Shown: piece after piece, positions 35,524 through 45,400 of the stretch | Position numbering within the stretch: the first letter of the stretch is position 1 | Layout of the letters: every line of letters begins with the position of its first letter | Source of the DNA: Fortiea sp. LEGE XX443 | GTDB taxonomy: Bacteria > Cyanobacteriota > Cyanobacteriia > Cyanobacteriales > Nostocaceae | Assembly: GCF_015206815.1 (NCBI RefSeq) | Contig: NZ_JADEXZ010000014.1 | Coordinates: forward strand, 1-64,000 | Direction: 5' to 3' | Length of the DNA stretch: 64,000 nucleotides | Position numbers and translations under genes: made by a program | The notes under the pieces: generated by a model | Seen by the model: only the letters and a program-made list of their open reading frames with translations | The model's database searches: none | What the model was told of the DNA's origin: nothing

Positions 35524-37752
35524 GTGATTAGTGGAATCTTACAACAACTCCGAATTGCGTTAACCCAAAATCAAGATTATCGTGACACTTCTGCCAAAAT
35601 TCACTGGTGGCGAATGGTTGTGGTTACTAGTGTGGGAGTTACCGCTTTGGTGTGGGGAATGCGGGAACTGAAATGGTTGCAACCTTGGGAGTTAAAAGCT
35701 TATGACCAAATGTTGCGATCGCGTCCCCCAGAACCATCCGATCCGCGGCTATTAGTGGTTAAAATTACTGAAGAGGATTTAGAGCGAGTCAAATGGCCTC
35801 TATCTGATGCCATAGTCAATCAGTTATTAACAAAACTTCAGTCTTATCAACCCCGTGTTATTGGTCTGAATATCTACCGACCAAATCAACAAAATATGGC
35901 GGCTGGTATTGCTAATAAAAAGCATATCATTACTACTTGTTTGTTAAGTAGTCTAGGTAGACAAGAAATTCCACCACCGCCAAATTTCCCTATAGATAAT
36001 GTCAGCTACAACGATTTAATTCCTGATGACCAGGAAGACCAAATTGTTCGCCGGAGTTTATTATTTGCTGAACCTACTAATAGTAATAAATGTGCGACGC
36101 AATTTTCATTTGCTGCTTTAACTGCCATTAGTTATTTAGAAAAACAAGGTATCAATGTAGATTTTACTGATAAATATAATTTTCATCTGGGTAAGATAAC
36201 TTTTTTTACTCTAACCGCTAATTCTGGCAGCTACACCGGTTTAGATGCTGCTGGTTATCAAATATTATTAAATTATCGCCACCCCGATCGCCTAGCGCAA
36301 GAAGTCACTCTCACAGAAGTTCTTGAAGGTCAAGTTAATCCCAATTGGGTAAAAGACCGTTTGGTAATTATTGGCACTACAGCAGCCAGTATTCATCCTG
36401 GTGTATATACGCCCTATAGTTCTTCCCCAAATCATTCAGCCAGAACATCAACTGTATTTATTCATGCACAAATAGCCAGTCAAATTCTCAGTACAGTTTT
36501 GGATGGTAGACCACTAATTTGGTATTGGCCTGATTGGCTTGAACTAGCGTGGGTGTTTAGTTGGTCTTTATTAGGCAGTCTTTTAGGCTGGCGAATGCGA
36601 CATCCTTTAGTGCTGCTGGTTATCGGAGGTACAGCCCTCGCTGGCTTGGTGGGAATTTGTGCTGGTTTGTTTTTGCAAGCTGGCTGGATACCCCTAATTC
36701 CACCTGCGATGACATTGATTTTTAGTAGTGTGGGGATGCTGGTTTACACTACCTATCACACTCAACACCAAACAAAATTAATTATTCAGCAAGTTGAACA
36801 ACAACAAGAAGCGATCGCTCAATTAAACATCCTATTACAAGAGACTACTTCTGCAACAGCACCTACTAAAATTCGTGACCAACATATTCACTCCACCTCA
36901 ACAATTTCCCAAACAGAAAAAAGAACTGGTGATTTACTTTTGGGCGGACGCTATCACATTTCTAGAGTGCTTGGTTCTGGGGGATTTGGTCGCACTTATT
37001 TAGCAAAAGATACTCAACGACCTGGTAGTCCTACTTGTGTCGTGAAACAATTAATGCCAGCACGTCGGGATACAAAATTTTTGGAAGTAGCCCGTCGATT
37101 ATTTAATACTGAAGCAGAAATTTTAGAAGCTTTGGGCAAACATCCACAAATCCCTGCACTACTGGCCTATTTTGAAGATCAGCAAGAATTTTACTTAGTA
37201 GAAGAGTATATCCCTGGACATACTTTAAATGAAGAACTAACACCTGTGCAAGGCGCAAAAAATGAAAGTTTTGTAATTGAGATGCTCAAAGGTGTATTAG
37301 AAGTTTTAGCATTTGTACATGAGCATAGAGTTATTCATCGAGACATTAAACCACATAATATTATTAGAAGTAATCAAGATAATCGTTTAGTGTTGATTGA
37401 TTTTGGTGCAGTTAAATTAATGCACCCACCAACTAGTGAACAAACAGAATTAGCCACAGTTGCTATTGGGACGCGAGGCTATGCACCGCCAGAACAATTT
37501 GCCGGACATCCGCGCTTATCTAGTGATATTTATGCTTTAGGGATGATGGGAATTCAAGCAATAACTGGTATATTTCCTCAAGAATTACAACCAGATCAAG
37601 AGACGGGAAATATTATGTGGCAACACACAGTTCAAGTTAGTGAAGAACTGGGCATGATTTTAGATAAAATGGTGTGTTATCATTTTAGCGATCGCTATCA
37701 ATCAGCCGCCGCTGTTCTGCAAGATTTAAATCAAATTAGCGATAAGAAGTAA
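35524..37752 (+). CDS. CHASE2 sensor Ser/Thr protein kinase
   Basis: A 742-residue membrane kinase. An N-terminal membrane segment (about 29-47) is followed by an extracytoplasmic CHASE2 domain (about 50-330, with KAYDQMLRSRPPEPSDPRLLVV) and three closely spaced membrane spans (about 338-415). The cytoplasmic Hanks-type kinase spans about 475-735, with glycine loop LGSGGFGRTYLAKD, VVKQL lysine, catalytic HRDIKPHN, DFG in LIDFGAVK and GTRGYAPPEQ activation segment, all intact. It should sense an unknown external signal and phosphorylate cytoplasmic proteins. The start is GTG 35524. Common in Nostoc; no obvious partner is adjacent. Confidence 0.92.
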   Translation: MISGILQQLRIALTQNQDYRDTSAKIHWWRMVVVTSVGVTALVWGMRELKWLQPWELKAYDQMLRSRPPEPSDPRLLVVKITEEDLERVKWPLSDAIVNQLLTKLQSYQPRVIGLNIYRPNQQNMAAGIANKKHIITTCLLSSLGRQEIPPPPNFPIDNVSYNDLIPDDQEDQIVRRSLLFAEPTNSNKCATQFSFAALTAISYLEKQGINVDFTDKYNFHLGKITFFTLTANSGSYTGLDAAGYQILLNYRHPDRLAQEVTLTEVLEGQVNPNWVKDRLVIIGTTAASIHPGVYTPYSSSPNHSARTSTVFIHAQIASQILSTVLDGRPLIWYWPDWLELAWVFSWSLLGSLLGWRMRHPLVLLVIGGTALAGLVGICAGLFLQAGWIPLIPPAMTLIFSSVGMLVYTTYHTQHQTKLIIQQVEQQQEAIAQLNILLQETTSATAPTKIRDQHIHSTSTISQTEKRTGDLLLGGRYHISRVLGSGGFGRTYLAKDTQRPGSPTCVVKQLMPARRDTKFLEVARRLFNTEAEILEALGKHPQIPALLAYFEDQQEFYLVEEYIPGHTLNEELTPVQGAKNESFVIEMLKGVLEVLAFVHEHRVIHRDIKPHNIIRSNQDNRLVLIDFGAVKLMHPPTSEQTELATVAIGTRGYAPPEQFAGHPRLSSDIYALGMMGIQAITGIFPQELQPDQETGNIMWQHTVQVSEELGMILDKMVCYHFSDRYQSAAAVLQDLNQISDKK

Positions 37753-37830
37753 GAGCAATTTAGCTATTGTGAATATTTTTTGAATTAATATTAATTACAA
37801 ATTACGAATTACGAATTACGAATTAGTATT
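37753..37830. repeat. AATTACG heptamer tract
   Basis: Four tandem copies of a near-heptamer (AATTACGAATTACGAATTACG, 37794-37824) lie between the CHASE2 kinase and the VOC protein genes. The tract ends GAATTAGTATTA, close to the terminal repeat GAATTGGTATTA of the elements at 46781, 56800 and 63628. Confidence 0.7.
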
Positions 37831-37867
37831 ATTTGGTTTGGGCAATATCTCTACATCCAAATTGAGT

Positions 37868-38905
37868 ATGACTCTGGGACAAAAAACTAAAATTGCAGGT
37901 ATCTATGAAGTGTGTATCGGTGTTCCAGACCCAATTTTTGCAATTCAATATTGGGAACAATTCGGTTATCGCATTGGGCAAGTTGGTCAATTACCTGCGG
38001 TGACAGCCTATCAATTATATGGGGTAAATTCTGGGTTGCGATCAATTCGCTTATATCATCAAAACGCAGATCATGGTTTGATTAGGTTGATGGTTTGGCA
38101 AAATCCGACTAACCAAGGTTTGGGGTTAGCATCGATGAAAATTAAGGGAAATCGTTGGGCTACTACTCTAACCTCTGATATTTTAACTATTTTAAATCAT
38201 GCCGAAGAAGCGAAAGCGGCTGGTTTTACCGTTAGATACAGCATTCCATACTGGGAGGTTATCTACAACAAAGAACGCAAAAGTCGTCCTTTTATCGAAC
38301 CAGCGGTAGGGGTGCGAGAAATGTTATTACTGCAACCCTTGACTCGACAAGTTTTCTTTCAAAGATTTGGTTACACACTACCCCATTATGGACACATCAA
38401 CGACACATCTGCTTTGAAAACCAGCCAATTTACCCACATGGGGATTATCGTTCAAGATGACAGCAAAATTAGCCTAAAGTTTTATGAGGAAATTTTGGGT
38501 TTGCTGCGGGTGCGAGATGATGTTGAAACTAGCTATGAATCTTCACCAGCCGGTCGAGATTTATTTGACCTCAAGCCAGGGGAAAAATTTATAGTTACTA
38601 CTTTTGATGATCCGCGTTCTTCTCAGTCTGACTTGATGGCAGCGCGGAGTGGTAGACTTTACGTGATTCGATTTCCCGAAGCGATGAATTTAGAATCGCG
38701 GTTTGAAGCCGCGCAACCGGGTAGTTTGGGTATGTCACTCTATACTTACCGTGTGCAGGGGATACAAGAATATTGCGATCGCATCAAGTCAAGTAAGGTG
38801 CTAAATTTTACGAACATCATAGAAAATGAGTTTCGGGAAAAAAGTTTCTCCTTTATTGCACCAGATGGCTATTTTTGGAATTTGGTAGAGAGTAATTTCA
38901 ACTAG
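37868..38905 (+). CDS. VOC (glyoxalase/dioxygenase fold) family protein
   Basis: A 345-residue protein with two tandem VOC-type modules. The N-terminal module begins IYEVCIGVPDPIFAIQYWEQFGY. The second has FTHMGIIVQDDSKISLKFYEEILGL, a canonical betaalphabetabetabeta start with a histidine that could bind metal. MMLLQPL-like and FVIRFPEA segments follow. Enzyme class (dioxygenase, isomerase or resistance protein) cannot be told. I chose ATG 37868 (MTLGQKTKIAG); a TTG at 37838 is also open but the added residues look non-conserved. It follows the kinase gene after a repeat tract. Confidence 0.75.
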   Translation: MTLGQKTKIAGIYEVCIGVPDPIFAIQYWEQFGYRIGQVGQLPAVTAYQLYGVNSGLRSIRLYHQNADHGLIRLMVWQNPTNQGLGLASMKIKGNRWATTLTSDILTILNHAEEAKAAGFTVRYSIPYWEVIYNKERKSRPFIEPAVGVREMLLLQPLTRQVFFQRFGYTLPHYGHINDTSALKTSQFTHMGIIVQDDSKISLKFYEEILGLLRVRDDVETSYESSPAGRDLFDLKPGEKFIVTTFDDPRSSQSDLMAARSGRLYVIRFPEAMNLESRFEAAQPGSLGMSLYTYRVQGIQEYCDRIKSSKVLNFTNIIENEFREKSFSFIAPDGYFWNLVESNFN

Positions 38906-38965
38906 AAACTGGTTTTTCAAACACCATCAAATGCTACTGGGGTAATAAGTTTTTAGTCTCGCGCC

Positions 38966-39186
38966 AAAATTAGCTCAAAAGACGAAATCGGTCAGTCAAC
39001 TAGCTAAATCGTTTAACAACATGGCACTTCAGTTACAAACATCTATGGAAACTTTGGAACAACCGGTACAAGAGAGAACAGCAGAATATGCAAATCATAA
39101 ACTAGAACAACTGGTAAATCTAGATGGTTTGACTCAGGTGGCTAACTGCCGCGAGCAACGCGATTTGGTGAGAATTCTGCATTTAA
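38966..39186 (+). pseudogene. Remnant of a HAMP-GGDEF diguanylate cyclase
   Basis: Decayed coding sequence. ISSKDEIGQ (ending 38995) is the end of a HAMP domain; after a 4-bp TCAA insertion the frame continues LAKSFNNMALQLQTSMETL, then VQERTAEYANHKLEQL and LVNLDGLTQVAN, the classic entry to a GGDEF domain. The similarity stops at about 39140 and the sequence runs into a GGCAGGA tandem tract. Everything after the first GGDEF residues is missing. A frame from ATG 39021 stays open to 39263 but codes only this fragment. Confidence 0.75.
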
Positions 39187-39209
39187 GGCAGGAGGCAGGA
39201 GGCAGGAGG
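39187..39209. repeat. GGCAGGA tandem tract, left arm
   Basis: Three units of GGCAGGA lie directly after the GGDEF remnant. An inverted tract lies at 39626-39660, so the two flank the four-helix-bundle gene as inverted repeats. TATAAT follows at 39212 and could serve as a -10 box. Confidence 0.75.
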
Positions 39210-39259
39210 TGTATAATGATGCAATTTCTCCCAACTTCCTACTCCAAACTTCTTGCGCC

Positions 39260-39610
39260 ATGAGTTACAGAAAACAATTTATTTGGCAGGGTGGTGTCAA
39301 GCTTGCCATTAATTGCTATCGACTTACCGAAAAATTCCCGAAATCTGAACTTTACGGATTAACTAGCCAGATTAGACGTTCGGCAGTTTCCGTGCCATCA
39401 AATATAGCTGAAGGTTATGGAAGACGGACGCAGAACGAATATATCCAATTTCTACACATTGCTTTAGGTTCGCTGAGAGAACTTGATACTCAGTTGATTA
39501 TTTCTAAGGAAGTCGGATTAGCATCGCCTGAATTATTTACTCCTGTTTTGGAAGAAGTCGATAGGTTTCAAGGGATTCTAGTGTCAAGCATTCAAAAGAT
39601 CAAGTCTTAA
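39260..39610 (+). CDS. Four-helix bundle protein (23S rRNA intervening-sequence type, S23)
   Basis: A 116-residue protein of the S23/IVP family, with the signatures FPKSELYGLTSQIRRSAVS and SNIAEGYGRRTQNEYIQFL. The family forms homo-pentameric helical bundles; members were first seen encoded in intervening sequences of bacterial 23S rRNA, and stand-alone copies are frequent in repeat-rich bacterial genomes. Function is unknown. ATG 39260 fits family length; an ATG at 39209 would add 17 residues derived from the tandem tract. It is flanked by inverted GGCAGGA tracts and follows a truncated GGDEF gene. Confidence 0.86.
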   Translation: MSYRKQFIWQGGVKLAINCYRLTEKFPKSELYGLTSQIRRSAVSVPSNIAEGYGRRTQNEYIQFLHIALGSLRELDTQLIISKEVGLASPELFTPVLEEVDRFQGILVSSIQKIKS

Positions 39611-39625
39611 AACCCTTCTGTATCT

Positions 39626-39660
39626 TGCCTCCTGCCTCCTGCCCTCTGCCTCCTGCCTCA
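39626..39660. repeat. CCTCCTGCC tandem tract, right arm
   Basis: TGCCTCCTGCCTCCTGCCCTCTGCC-type units, complementary to 39187-39209. The arm starts 16 bp after the stop of the four-helix-bundle gene. Confidence 0.75.
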
Positions 39661-39869
39661 CCTCACAAAATCGCATTGCTCCCATAGTCATCTTGGAGGC
39701 GATGATTGTCTAATCAGAATAGGGCAAACAATGCAAGCAACCTTCAGACTTTTCTCCTCCCATTACCCGCTTCCCCTTTCAAAATGCTAAATACTTTTTA
39801 AGTCAACTTAGTCAAAACTGGGTAATTTTCCCTAAAATCTATCAAGTAAGAGCGCGAGGCTATTAAAGA

Positions 39870-40658
39870 TTGGACGACAACTATCAAACTTACCTGAACC
39901 GGGTAGCAAGAATGATGCTGCCAGAAGCTTACAAATCCCAAGTCCAGCACATCCAGGAATCTTCTAAATTTCAACCCCATTCTGGAACTAGACAAGCAGC
40001 ACCTTTTCCTGGCTATACGCTAATTACCCCAACTGCGGACGAATCAACCGCAAACTCTGCTTTCTATGACAAATTAGCAACTTACCAGCAGCAACTTTTG
40101 CAGTTACTGGCGAACTATGATTTATTTGTTCCCGTACCCCATGTTAGCTTCCATCTAACTTTGGCAGACTTAATTTGGGACAACGCATACCTTGACGCTT
40201 GCGAAAAAAATCCTGAATTTGACCAAGAATTACGCTCTTGTTGCGCGGAAATCTTTCAACAATATCAACAATCCATAACATCAGGAAATAATTCAATTTA
40301 CTGGCAAATGTTGGGATTGATTGTTATGCCAAGAGCCTTGGGGGTTTGTTTAGTACCTAAAGATGAAAGTTGCTACGAACAGATTATTCAATTTCGCCGG
40401 ACAATTTATCAAAATCCAAAGTTAATTGCATTAGGTATTGAACAGCACTATCACTTGACAGCTCACATTACGTTAGGCTATTTCGGTGATATTTCACCAG
40501 ATTTAGATCGCAATCATCTTAGTGATCTATTTTCTGAGTTGAATCAACAGTGGCTAGAAGATTCTCCAGAATTTCTCATCAACCGCGTCGAGTTGCGGAA
40601 ATTTGATGATATGACCCACTATTACCGTCAACCAGACTGGCCGAGTTTAGATTTTTAA
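39870..40658 (+). CDS. DUF1868 protein, 2H-phosphodiesterase-like
   Basis: A 262-residue protein with two H-x-S/T-x elements, HLTL (in VSFHLTLADLIWD) and HITL (in LTAHITLGYFGD), as in the two-histidine phosphodiesterase / RNA-ligase fold. The FPGYTLITPTAD and YLDACEKNP surroundings match DUF1868. It probably hydrolyses or transfers a cyclic phosphodiester, but substrate is unknown. Start is TTG 39870 (MDDNYQTYL); an ATG at 39912 (residue 15) is the alternative. It stands alone between repeat-rich gaps. Confidence 0.75.
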   Translation: MDDNYQTYLNRVARMMLPEAYKSQVQHIQESSKFQPHSGTRQAAPFPGYTLITPTADESTANSAFYDKLATYQQQLLQLLANYDLFVPVPHVSFHLTLADLIWDNAYLDACEKNPEFDQELRSCCAEIFQQYQQSITSGNNSIYWQMLGLIVMPRALGVCLVPKDESCYEQIIQFRRTIYQNPKLIALGIEQHYHLTAHITLGYFGDISPDLDRNHLSDLFSELNQQWLEDSPEFLINRVELRKFDDMTHYYRQPDWPSLDF

Positions 40659-40758
40659 GTTTGTTCTTGGAAGGTAGAGTCGGAAGCGTGCAGACTAACA
40701 AATATAAGTTTTTAATAACCCTTTATTTGTCAGACTGCTTTACCTCCTACCTTCTCAT

Positions 40759-40795
40759 GTTTCAATCCCTAATAGGGATTAGATGAAAATTAAAA
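40759..40795 (-). CRISPR. Solitary CRISPR-like repeat
   Basis: Reverse complement reads TTTTAATTTTCATCTAATCC then CTATTAGGGATTGAAAC. Its last ~22 bases match the array at 49335-49444. Only one copy is present, no second repeat within 100 bp and no cas gene nearby, so it is a relic or an orphan repeat. Confidence 0.5.
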
Positions 40796-40926
40796 GGAGT
40801 CTTGTTTGCTGTAACTAAAACTCCTTTTAAATTTATTGATCTTGTGTAAAACCCCGTCCCCTTGTGAGCAGGGATGTAAACACGATCAATAAAGAACTTA
40901 CCCAAGCGATCGCACGTCAATGTCAA

Positions 40927-41328
40927 TTAAGCCATACTTTTTTGCAGAGGTAAGTCCAACTGTAAGGCTGCTTGGACTTTTTTTACGAGTAAATCAATAG
41001 TAACAGGCTTGCGAATAATACCAACTACCTTTTCTTGCAACTTTTCTTCGATGAACTCTTCTTCATGGCCAGTAATCATTAAAATTGGCAGAGATTGTAA
41101 AGTTTTATTTTGTTGAATGCGGCGAACGACTTCGTAGCCGTCAATATCTGGCATTGTCACATCTAGCAATAGTAAATCTGGTCTTTCAAATTCTATTTTG
41201 GCTAATACTGCATTGCCACTGGTGGCTGTGTCAACTTGATAGCCTTCTATCTCTAACATTGTTTGAATGAGAAAGCAATTTACTGCACAATCATCGCATA
41301 CAATAATATGTTTATTTGCATTCTGCAT
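40927..41328 (-). CDS. Single-domain CheY-like response regulator
   Basis: A 133-residue stand-alone receiver. Acidic pocket IVCDDCAVN (residues 9-17), phospho-acceptor Asp56 in LLLLDVTMP, conserved threonine in MITGH, and IRKPV with the conserved Lys-Pro. No output domain follows, so signalling is by protein binding or phosphotransfer. Its 3' end has a HIP1 octamer and the gene is not next to a kinase on its own strand; the large hybrid kinase at 42431 lies 1.1 kb upstream in the opposite orientation and is a candidate partner. Confidence 0.88.
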   Translation of the reverse strand: MQNANKHIIVCDDCAVNCFLIQTMLEIEGYQVDTATSGNAVLAKIEFERPDLLLLDVTMPDIDGYEVVRRIQQNKTLQSLPILMITGHEEEFIEEKLQEKVVGIIRKPVTIDLLVKKVQAALQLDLPLQKSMA

Positions 41329-41963
41329 TTTACGCTCCTAATTACTATTAATTTGCCTACAATTTCGCCTGAATGTTTTAGATTTTGGTGAATTAAAAGT
41401 ATTTTAATTTTTCTAATTAATTAATATTTTTTCAAAAATCCCAGTAATTTTTTATCTTTAATTTACTGATGTAAATTTGGTGAAGTTTCCCAGACTAATA
41501 AAGCTGATTTCAAGTTGGTGGATTACACCAGCTATGTCTCAAATTCAAGGAGCATCTGTTGTGCATACAAGTTGATTTCAATGTTGATCAAAGCTTTAAA
41601 CTCTATCCCCTGCATAACTGCTGTCTCAATATAGTAATTGTGTTAGCAGAAATCTTCAAAACAGAATAACAGGATTCAAAAGATACTCTTGATGAATTTT
41701 AGAACAGAAGTGATTAAAAATAGTTGGTTGTCAATAAATCCTATCTTCAGACTTAAATATGCCTATTACTAAAGACATAAAATCAAGTGAATTCAACTAT
41801 GAGTCACAGAAAGAGTCCGTTTTAAGCCTAAAATGGACTCGTGAAGATATTTGTAAATAATAAATAAATATTAAAAAATATTAAGGCTAACTTGGCTCAT
41901 TGAGGTAAGTATTTGATAGTGTCACAGTAAGTAGGTCGGTGTTAAAAATTGTCGTTATGACAA

Positions 41964-42000
41964 GGCAGGAGGCAGAGGGCAGAAGGCAGAAGGGAAGAGG
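41964..42000. repeat. GGCAGGA/GGCAGAAG purine tract
   Basis: GGCAGGAGGCAGAGGGCAGA-type tandem units, same class as the tracts at 39187, 39626 and 56590. Almost pure purine on this strand. Confidence 0.65.
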
Positions 42001-42117
42001 TTTTCAACCTACTTTACTTTCCGTTACATAGTTCGGTTTATTTGCACCTTTCTACTTAAGTCACTAATCAAATGTCGTTACTCATTATTTGATACTAAAT
42101 ATAACAAAAATAACGCC

Positions 42118-42332
42118 ATGTGCAGCTTTCTCTCAAACCTAACCCCCAACCCCTTCCCTTGTAGGGAAGGGGAGCAAAAATTAAAGCCTCTCTCCGCGTC
42201 GGGGAGCCAGTGCGTTGCGGGGGTTCCCACGACAGTCCGCTCAAGTCGGGAAACCCGCCCATGCGGCTGTCTCCCCGTTGTAGCAACTGGCGTGAGAGGT
42301 TTGCAGAGGGGTTTTAAAAATAAGTTGCACAT
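42118..42332. mobile_element. 215-bp MITE-like element
   Basis: Terminal inverted repeats ATGTGCAGCTT (42118-42128) and AAGTTGCACAT (42322-42332) pair over 10 of 11 positions. The interior has a CCCCTTCCC-TTGTA-GGGAAGGGG hairpin (near 42150) and GC-rich stretches such as GTCGGGGAGCCAGTGCG. No transposase reading frame is present. It looks like a non-autonomous element or repeat cluster; I do not know its family. Confidence 0.55.
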
Positions 42333-42430
42333 CGCGTAAAATCAGCTGGCGATGCGGGCATTTTTTGACGAAACAATCCCTGGCTTAGATAAAAGCGCAA
42401 AATACTCTTATTTAGTAACGGTTCTAAATC

Positions 42431-45400
42431 ATGAACTCTAGGCGGTCTGGTAAGAAATCTCCATCCAAGTCCAATGGGGAGCAACAGGATAATCAAAGCG
42501 AACTATTTCCCATAGTCGGGATGGGAGCCTCAGCGGGGGGGTTGGAGGCGTTCACAGAATTGTTGCGTAATCTGCCAACGGATACTGGGATGGCATTTGT
42601 GCTGGTTCAACATCTCAGCCCTAATCAAAAAAGTTTGTTGCGAGAGATTCTTTCGCGCACAACCCAGATGCCGGTAGTGGAAGTGCAGGATGGCATGATA
42701 GTAGAAGCAAATCATGTCTACGTAATTCCGCCTAATACTCAGATGACTATTTCTCAAGGGGTGCTGAAACTGAGTCCACGGCAGAAGATTCGTGGTCATG
42801 TGATGACAGTGGATACTTTCTTTATGTCATTGGCAGAGGAGCGGGGAAACAAAGCGATCGCAGTGGTGCTGTCGGGGGGTGATGCTGATGGAGCGCGGGG
42901 ACTAGAAGTGATCAAAGCAGCTGGCGGTATTACCTTTGCCCAGTGTCAAGAATCAGCACAAGTCAGTAGTATGCCGAACACTGCTATTGCTTCAGGTTAT
43001 GTAGACTTCATCTTGACTCCGAGAGAAATCGCTGAGGAAATCGCAAAAATCAGCCACCATCCTTATATTACTCAACCAAATTTCGTAAAAACAGTGGAGA
43101 TACTACCTGAAGGCACAGATGCTCTCTCGGTAGTTTTCAGTTTACTGCGAGCAGCTAAGGGTGTAGATTTTACCCATTACAAACAGACAACTCTGAAGCG
43201 GCGAATTCTGCGGCGGATGATATTGTACAAGTTAGATCGGCTAGAAGATTACGTCCGCTATCTTCAGGACAACCCAGCAGAAGTAACGGCGTTGTATCAG
43301 GATGTGTTAATTACGATCACCAGTTTTTTCCGAGATCCTGAAGCCTTTGAAGCCTTGAAGACCCAAGTATTTCCGGTAATTGCCAAGGATAGAACTCCAG
43401 ACTCGCCCATCCGCATTTGGGTAGCGGGATGTTCTACAGGTGAGGAAGCCTATTCCATTGCTATTTGCTTGCTGGAGTATTTAACAGTTCAAGGAATTAA
43501 TCCGACCATCCAGATTTTTGCTACAGATATTAATGAGGTAGCGATCGAAAAAGCGCGGATTGGTATTTACAAGCCCAGCCAGATAGTAGATATTTCGCCA
43601 GAACGTCTCCAGCGCTTTTTTGTACAGGTTGAGAACGGTTATCAGATCAGCAAGCCTGTGCGCGAGTTGTGTGTGTTTGCCAGACAAAACTTAATTAATG
43701 ATCCGCCATTTTCGCGGCTTGATTTGATTAGCTGTCGAAATGTGCTGATTTATTTGGGATCATCTGTGCAGAAAAAGCTGCTGCCCATTTTCCATTATGG
43801 TCTTAATTCCACTGGCTTTCTGATGTTGGGAACCTCGGAAACTGTAGGTGAGTTTTCGGACTTGTTTGCGCTAGTTGACAAAAAGTACAAGATTTATAGC
43901 CGAAAAATGGCTCCGGCGCGGCTGGGTATTGATCTAGTCCCTAGTAACTACCCTGTAGAAACCATCAACCCTCAGCCAATTGTGAGTGAGGAGGCATGGA
44001 ATAATTTAGAAATGCAGAAGGAAGCTGACCGCATCGTTTTAAACCAATATGCTCCGGTCGGTGTAGTGATCAACAACGATTTAGAGATTCTGCAATTTCG
44101 AGGACAGACTAGTTCTTATTTAGAACCTGCACCCGGTAGACCAAGTTTTAACCTGCTGAAGATGGCAAAGGAAGATTTGCGTATTGAGCTACGCACCATC
44201 ATCCACCAAGCAAAACAGCGTTTAGAGCCGGTGAGAAAGGAAGGCTTGCAAGTTAGAGAGCAAGATCAAGTCAGGCTGGTTAGGGTTGATGTTGTGCCGT
44301 TCAAACCAGCCGCAGCCGCAGAACAGTATTTTTTAGTGATGTTTGAAGAGATGCACTCTTCTGTGGCTCCAGGGTCAGAGGTAGGGAGCGATCGCCGTTT
44401 CAGGTCTAAGCGAAGCAAACAAACGAGTGACGAGCAAGAATTTATCCAGTTAAGACAAGAGTTAGCAACTACTAAAGATTATCTGCAATCGATTATTGAG
44501 GAGCAGCAAGCCACCAATCAAGACCTCAGAGCCGCCAACGAAGAAATCCTCTCTAGCAATGAAGAGTTGCAAAGTACAAATGAGGAATTAGAAACAGCCA
44601 AAGAAGAAATTCAAGCCACCAATGAAGAACTAAACACGATTAACGATGAATTGCAGCGGCGGAATATTGAATCAACTCAAGTCAGCAACGATTTACAAAA
44701 TCTCCTCAGCAGTATCAATATTCCGATTCTCATGTTGGGTGGTGATTTGCGAATTCGGCGCTTTACCCCAGCCGCAGGCAAAATTTTTAATCTCATTCCC
44801 ACGGATGTGGGGCGACCCTTGAGTGACATTAACCATAACTTGAATCTCTCAGACTTAGAACCACAAATATTAGAGGTGATCAACACCCTCAATTTTAAAA
44901 CTCAAGAAGTGCAAGACCAGGAAGGTCATTGGTATGATTTGCGAGTCCGACCTTATCGGACAATCGACCACAAGATTGACGGCGCTGTGTTGGTATTAGT
45001 TGATATAGATGCGCTCAAACGCAGTGTAGAACAATTGAGAGCCTCCCGTGATTATGCAGAGGCGATTGTAGATACCGTGAAAGAATCCCTCGTAGTATTG
45101 AATACAGATTTACGCGTGGTGAGCGCCAATCGCTACTTTTACGAGACATTCCAGGTTCAGCCAGCCGAAACAGAACAGCGCTTAATTTTTGACATCGGGA
45201 ATGGCCAATGGAATATTCCGCAATTGCGATCGCTACTAGAAAGCATTCTGCCTAACGATACCCCATTTCAAGATTTGGAAGTTGAGCATAACTTTGAGCA
45301 TGGACAAAAAACCGTGCGCTTAAATGCTCGGAGAATGCCTCATATGGAAAATAGGCAGATGATTCTTTTGGTGATTGAAGACATCACCCAGCGCAAGCAA

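Larger units (their letters stand above)
41329..42430. other. 1.1-kb repeat-rich intergenic region
   Basis: No credible gene is seen. The first ~600 bp are AT-rich. It then contains a GGCAGGAGGCAGAGGGCAG tract (41964-42000) and a 215-bp MITE-like element (42118-42332). It provides upstream DNA for both the CheY-like regulator and the hybrid kinase. Short open frames here are all inside the repeat element. Confidence 0.6.

Noticed and set aside
42078-42339. Overlapping open frames on both strands of 60-85 codons
   Set aside because: They lie wholly inside the GC-rich MITE-like element and have no recognisable protein pattern.
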